This document shows positions 5,627 through 8,644 of a stretch of 8,644 bases of DNA, one piece after another. The first letter of the stretch is position 1. Every line of letters begins with the position of its first letter. Position numbers and translations under genes: made by a program. The notes under the pieces are model-generated. The model saw only the letters and a program-made list of their open reading frames with translations, did no database searches and was not told where the DNA came from. The stretch is taken from the NCBI GenBank assembly GCA_934193515.1, contig CAKPVJ010000049.1, positions 1 to 8,644 of the forward strand, written 5' to 3'. This stretch comes from an uncultured Megasphaera sp. GTDB lineage: Bacteria; Bacillota; Negativicutes; Veillonellales; Megasphaeraceae.

Positions 5627-5688
5627 CAGTGAATCGTCTGCTTCTTCGCTATGCTTTCTTTTTTATCGGCATCCTGAGCAACACATAA
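5623..5688 (+). pseudogene. Truncated start of a membrane protein gene (YczE/YitT-like?)
   Basis: The ATG at 5623 overlaps the marR stop by ATGA, the classic sign of translational coupling. It opens MTVNRLLLRYAFFFIGILSNT and stops at 5686-5688. The basic residues followed by a Phe/Ile-rich helix look like the start of a membrane protein; the phrase NRLLLRYAFFFIGI resembles the N-terminus of YczE/YitT-type permeases, often found next to regulators. After FIGIL the similarity ends and stop codons follow, so the gene appears cut off by a deletion. If so, the operon originally had a third, membrane component. The family suggestion is tentative; the overlap and the stop are seen directly. Confidence 0.4.
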
Positions 5689-5856
5689 CTGAATACGGGT
5701 ACGATGCGCCGCAAATGGCAGTCATATCTTTTTCCATAGTACAATATTGCTTTCTTATAAAATATATTCTTTATATATTTTTGAATCACCTTGGGAAATA
5801 GAACGTTTAACCTTGGTTTTATTTTAAAATTTTACAAATTTTTCTTCAAAAAATGT
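5689..5856. other. AT-rich spacer before the methionine operon
   Basis: No gene is supported on either strand. A frame open on the plus strand overlaps the end of marR and gives a low-complexity hydrophobic tail, probably chance. No convincing hairpin plus T-run ends the marR operon; AACC/GGTT near 5809-5818 is too small. The end of the operon may have been lost with the truncated third gene. Confidence 0.4.
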
Positions 5857-5885
5857 TTGACAAACGGCAATTTTGATGGTAGACT
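5857..5885 (+). promoter_or_regulatory. Promoter of the metY-metA operon
   Basis: TTGACA (5857-5862) is a perfect -35 box with a 17-base spacer to TAGACT (5880-5885). The predicted start near 5892 leads directly into the T-box leader. Confidence 0.8.
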
Positions 5886-5891
5886 TACGTC

Positions 5892-6168
5892 AACAACTTG
5901 ATAGTGTTGCAATGAAGAGAAGAGTACACGAAAGGAATTGTCCCAGAGAGTTCCCATATGGTGAAAGGGAATACAAGGAGATTTGTGGAAGATGGACTCC
6001 GAGCAGACTGGTCGAATAGTTAGACCGTCCGGGCGCGCCCGTTACAGTGCTATGGTATTCAAGGCATACAGCCTGCGTACCTGAAGAGGCTTAATTCGTG
6101 AGGATTAAGTGAAGTTGGGTGGTATTCACGGTGCTTCCGTCCCTTATATAGGGATGGAAGCCTTTTTT
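5892..6168 (+). promoter_or_regulatory. T-box riboswitch, probable Met (AUG) specifier
   Basis: A cis-acting leader RNA that reads the charging state of a tRNA and decides between terminator and anti-terminator. Stem I shows AGTA at 5923-5926 and GAA at 5988-5990, the two sides of the loop-E turn, joined by CAC/GTG pairing. The specifier position after GAA carries AUG (5992-5994), matching a methionine operon. The distal part has AGAGAG (5945-5950) and GGTGAAAG (5960-5967), both conserved in this RNA class. A 12-base palindrome at 6030-6041 lies in the stem II region, and CTTAAT/ATTAAG (6090-6095, 6104-6109) forms stem III. The T-box sequence is TTGGGTGGTATTCACGG (6115-6131). TGGT within it (6120-6123) can pair with an ACCA acceptor end, consistent with A73 of tRNA-Met. 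The terminator follows. Class is certain; the Met specifier is strongly supported by the genes downstream. Confidence 0.92.
6133..6168 (+). terminator. T-box regulated terminator
   Basis: GCTTCCGTCCC (6133-6143) pairs with 6151-6161 (11 pairs, one G-U) around a 7-base loop and is followed by TTTTTT (6163-6168). Its 5' arm includes the CCGTCCC segment that pairs with the T-box sequence in the anti-terminator form, so the two structures exclude each other. Confidence 0.9.
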
Positions 6169-6233
6169 ATTACAACTGCTTTCAAGTCAAAATTTTATTT
6201 CTATATATTATCTATTATAGGGAGATACTTACT

Positions 6234-7520
6234 ATGAGCACAAACAAAGATTACAAATTCGAAACATTACAGCAGCATGCAGGCCAGGTACCTGATCCAG
6301 CAACAGGCGCACGTGCCGTTCCTATTTATCAGACAACATCGTACGTTTTCAAAGATACACAGCAGGCTGAAGACCGCTTCGCTTTGAAAGACCCTGGCTA
6401 CATTTACAGCCGTTTGACCAACCCGACACAGGATGTATTGGAAAAACGTATTGCTGCTTTGGAAGGCGGTACAGCAGGCTTGGCAACAGCAAGCGGCGCA
6501 GCAGCTATTGCTTACTCCATCATCAACATCGCCGGTGCCGGTGATGAAATCATTGCTGCTCCTACATTATACGGCGGCACAGTAGAACTGTTCTCCGAAA
6601 CGTTCAAACATCTCGGCATTACGACACATTTTGCCGATCCGGATGACCCGTCTTCGTTTGAAAAATTCATCAATGACAAAACAAAAGCAATCTATTTGGA
6701 AAGCCTTGGTAACCCTGCCATCAACATTCCTGATTTTGAAGCGATTGCTGAAATCGCACATAAAAACGGCTTGCCGGTGATTGTCGATAACACCTTTGCT
6801 ACACCGTTCTTGTTCCGTCCGCTTGAACACGGCGCTGACATTGTCGTTCATTCTGCTACGAAATTCATCGGCGGCCATGGCACAACGCTCGGCGGCTTAA
6901 TCGTAGAAAACGGCAAATTTGACTGGGCTGGTTCCGGCCGCTTCAAAGAATTTGCATCTCCGGATGCATCCTACAACGGCGTAAACTTTGCTACTGATGT
7001 TCCGGGTGCCGGTTTTGTTACACGAGTTCGCGCCAAAGCGCTTCGTGACCTCGGCGCATGCATCAGCCCGTTCAACGCATGGCTCCTTATCCAGGGTTTG
7101 GAATCCTTGTCCCTGCGCATTGAACGCCACGTATCCAATGCACAGAAAATTGCTGCATTCCTTGAAAATCATCCTAAAGTTGCCAAAGTCAACTATCCGT
7201 CCTTGCCATCCTCTCCGTATTATGAATTGGCTAAAAAATACTTCCCGAAAGGAACCGGCTCCATTTTCTCCTTTGAATTGAAAGACGGCTATGCAGCTGC
7301 CCGTAAATTCATCGACAGCTCGGATATCTTCTCTGACCTTGCCAATGTCGGCGACTCCAAATCTTTGCTCGTACATCCGGCGTCTACAACACATCAGCAG
7401 CTTTCGGAAGAAGCACAGAAAGCATGCGGCATCACACCGGGTACAGTACGTATTTCCGTAGGCTTGGAAAATGTCAATGACCTCTTAGCTGATTTGGAAA
7501 ACGCTTTAAATCAGATTTAA
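6234..7520 (+). CDS. metY: O-acetylhomoserine sulfhydrylase (PLP-dependent)
   Basis: A 428-residue cytoplasmic enzyme of the Cys/Met-metabolism PLP family. It makes homocysteine and acetate from O-acetylhomoserine and sulfide, the direct sulfhydrylation route to methionine. Landmarks are FETLQQHAG (9-17), YSRLTNPTQDVLEKRIAALEGG (58-79), the phosphate-binding ASGAAAIAY (86-94), VDNTFATP (184-191) with the PLP-ring Asp185, and SATKFIGGHGTTLGG (207-221) with the PLP lysine Lys210. Length, and the insertion after the lysine region (GRFKEFASPDASYNG), fit the long sulfhydrylase branch rather than the roughly 380-residue cystathionine synthase/lyase branch. The ribosome binding site GGGAG (6220-6224) is nine bases upstream. 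It is the first gene after the T-box, with metA 35 bases downstream in the same operon; transcription should rise when uncharged tRNA-Met accumulates. Function is secure; a side activity on O-acetylserine is possible in this family. Confidence 0.95.
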   Translation: MSTNKDYKFETLQQHAGQVPDPATGARAVPIYQTTSYVFKDTQQAEDRFALKDPGYIYSRLTNPTQDVLEKRIAALEGGTAGLATASGAAAIAYSIINIAGAGDEIIAAPTLYGGTVELFSETFKHLGITTHFADPDDPSSFEKFINDKTKAIYLESLGNPAINIPDFEAIAEIAHKNGLPVIVDNTFATPFLFRPLEHGADIVVHSATKFIGGHGTTLGGLIVENGKFDWAGSGRFKEFASPDASYNGVNFATDVPGAGFVTRVRAKALRDLGACISPFNAWLLIQGLESLSLRIERHVSNAQKIAAFLENHPKVAKVNYPSLPSSPYYELAKKYFPKGTGSIFSFELKDGYAAARKFIDSSDIFSDLANVGDSKSLLVHPASTTHQQLSEEAQKACGITPGTVRISVGLENVNDLLADLENALNQI

Positions 7521-7555
7521 TTCTATTTCACTGTACGTAAAGGAAGACTGCAACT

Positions 7556-8491
7556 ATGCCAATAAAAATCATGGACGGATTATCCGCCAAAGAAAAACTT
7601 CATGAAGAAGGTATTTGTACTATTGATAAAGGACAGGCACTGCATCAGGACATTCGGCCGCTGCACATTCTCATCCTCAATCTTATGCCTCTAAAAAAAC
7701 CGACAGAGTTGCAGCTTCTCCGACTTTTGGGCGATTCTCCCCTGCAAGTAGAAGTAGACTTCTGTCATACGACGAGCCATAAAAGTACGCACACCGATTC
7801 ATCGTACCTCGAAAAAAATTACTACGTGTTCGATGAAATCAAGGATAATTACTATGACGGCCTGATTATCACAGGCGCACCGGTAGAACAAATTCCGTTT
7901 GAAGAGGTCGATTACTGGCCGGAAATGACGACGTATTTGGACTGGGCCAATACACATGCCTTTTCTACGCTCTATTTCTGTTGGGGCGCACAGGCGGCCT
8001 TGTATCATTATTACGGTATTGCCAAACGGCTGCTGCCAGCCAAGTTATTTGGTATCTTTGAATATCAACTGACACAAAGTCATCATCCGCTGCTTCGCGG
8101 CTTTGATGACCGGTATTTTATTCCGCAATCCCGCCATACGGCGATTGACGATATTCACGTATACAATACACCGCAGCTGGAAATCTTATCCCGTTCTGCC
8201 GAAAACGGCATCAACATTATCGGTACGCCTAACCATCGCCGCTTCTTTGTACTGGGACATTTTGAATACGACAGACGAACGTTGGAAACAGAATACCTGC
8301 GTGATAAAAACAAAGGTCTGCCTATTGCCGTACCTAAGCATTATTATCCTAATGACAACGATACAAATACGCCAGTCTTTACATGGTGCAGTTATGCCCA
8401 TCTCTTTTATCATAACTGGTTAAACATTGTCTATCAGGAAACACCGTATAACTTGGCGGACATTCCGGCACTCTCCGTATGTGCTCATTAA
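7556..8491 (+). CDS. metA: Homoserine O-acetyltransferase, MetA type
   Basis: A 311-residue cytoplasmic enzyme of the MetA (glutamine-amidotransferase-like) family that acylates the hydroxyl of homoserine. Landmarks are PLHILILNLMPLKKPTE (35-51), LIITGAPVEQ (103-112), STLYFCWGAQAAL (137-149) with nucleophile Cys142, LFGIFEY (164-170), SRHT (192-195) and GHFEYD (234-239) with His235 and Glu237 of the catalytic set. Residue 111 is Glu, as in Bacillus cereus MetA; family work shows Glu111 gives acetyl-CoA use, whereas Gly111, as in E. coli, gives succinyl-CoA. Despite the usual label homoserine O-succinyltransferase, this one should therefore make O-acetylhomoserine, exactly the substrate of the upstream MetY. 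The ribosome binding site AAAGGA (7539-7544) is 11 bases upstream. No separate promoter is seen in the 35-base gap, so the T-box controls both genes. Confidence 0.95.
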   Translation: MPIKIMDGLSAKEKLHEEGICTIDKGQALHQDIRPLHILILNLMPLKKPTELQLLRLLGDSPLQVEVDFCHTTSHKSTHTDSSYLEKNYYVFDEIKDNYYDGLIITGAPVEQIPFEEVDYWPEMTTYLDWANTHAFSTLYFCWGAQAALYHYYGIAKRLLPAKLFGIFEYQLTQSHHPLLRGFDDRYFIPQSRHTAIDDIHVYNTPQLEILSRSAENGINIIGTPNHRRFFVLGHFEYDRRTLETEYLRDKNKGLPIAVPKHYYPNDNDTNTPVFTWCSYAHLFYHNWLNIVYQETPYNLADIPALSVCAH

Positions 8492-8520
8492 AAGATACCC
8501 AATCAGAAGGGCTTTGTTGA

Positions 8521-8573
8521 GCTGACCTCCAATTGTTAGACCAAAAATCTAACAATTGGAGGTCAGCTTTTTT
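8521..8573 (+). terminator. Strong rho-independent terminator of the metY-metA operon
   Basis: A perfect 20-bp stem (8521-8540 with 8548-8567) and 7-base loop are followed by six T (8568-8573), 29 bases after the metA stop. The stem is longer than most terminators. Its sequence, with CTGACC, CCAA and GTTAGA in order, resembles an IS150/IS3-type terminal inverted repeat, so it may derive from a transposon end. It works as a terminator on the plus strand; on the minus strand the downstream bases are not T-rich. Confidence 0.85.
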
Positions 8574-8644
8574 ATTGGCGGATTTACAATCTAAGTGCAA
8601 CAATAACTTGAAATAAAAATGACACATGGATCTCTGCTATAATG
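8574..8644 (+). promoter_or_regulatory. Extended -10 promoter facing out of the window
   Basis: TGCTATAAT (8635-8643) is an extended -10 element (TGn plus perfect TATAAT) two bases from the edge. No -35 stands at 16-18 bases; TTGAAA (8608-8613) is 24 bases away, too far. It probably drives a gene beyond the window. The sequence from 8582, starting with TTTACAATCTAAGTGCAAC, could be the left end of an insertion sequence, which would explain a promoter so close to an operon end, but no partner repeat is visible here. Confidence 0.4.

Noticed and set aside
5454..5801. A 115-codon plus-strand frame overlapping the end of marR.
   Set aside because: Most of its first half is an out-of-frame reading of marR. 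The remainder is AT-rich low-complexity sequence with no family likeness.
6030..6041. The 12-base GC-rich palindrome CGGGCGCGCCCG as an independent protein-binding site.
   Set aside because: It falls in the stem II region of the T-box RNA and is better explained as RNA structure.
6897..7394. A 165-codon minus-strand frame inside metY.
   Set aside because: It is a shadow of the metY reading frame with no independent start signal or homology.
1..8644. CRISPR arrays, tRNA or rRNA genes, toxin-antitoxin pairs, phage genes or a defence island.
   Set aside because: No regular spaced repeats, cloverleaf-forming tRNA sequence, rRNA motifs or matching protein signatures were found on either strand.

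Overview
The window looks like chromosomal DNA of a Firmicutes-lineage bacterium, most likely a Negativicutes member of the Megasphaera/Veillonellaceae type. The evidence is a Met-type T-box leader, Firmicutes-style promoters and ribosome binding sites, moderate G+C, and MetY/MetA proteins of the anaerobe type. The genus is inference; no 16S rRNA or other marker gene is present.

Layout. (1) Positions 1-1560 are a graveyard of three unrelated insertion sequences: the 3' part of an IS30-family transposase, an internally deleted IS4-like element with both terminal inverted repeats still visible (about 210-1125), and the C-terminal relic of an IS1182-family transposase on the minus strand. All are broken. 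(2) 1564-2655, minus strand, is a complete transcription unit for an AEC (auxin efflux carrier) family permease. It has a near-consensus promoter, a leader with a terminator-like hairpin before the ribosome binding site, a GTG start and an orientation-specific terminator. (3) 2870-5688 is a divergent locus. An Old Yellow Enzyme-family flavin oxidoreductase is on the minus strand. Opposite it lies a plus-strand operon of a secreted alpha/beta hydrolase, a MarR-family regulator and the first 21 codons of a truncated membrane protein. A palindrome at the operon's transcription start has a degenerate copy (14 of 18 bases) in the leader of the oxidoreductase, so the MarR protein may control both sides. 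(4) 5857-8573 is a methionine biosynthesis operon: promoter, T-box riboswitch with an AUG specifier, its terminator, metY (O-acetylhomoserine sulfhydrylase), metA (homoserine O-acetyltransferase, with Glu111 predicting acetyl-CoA) and a strong terminator. The last 70 bases carry an extended -10 promoter facing out of the window.

How the genes work together. MetA makes O-acetylhomoserine and MetY converts it with sulfide to homocysteine. The T-box lets transcription continue when uncharged tRNA-Met accumulates. The hydrolase/MarR/oxidoreductase locus reads as a small inducible unit for an unknown, probably electrophilic or esterified, compound; the substrate cannot be read from sequence. No CRISPR array, tRNA, rRNA or clearly new defence system was seen. 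The more original observations are regulatory: the shared operator, the permease leader attenuator, the crossed inverted repeats over the IS4-like start codon, and the truncated third gene of the marR operon.
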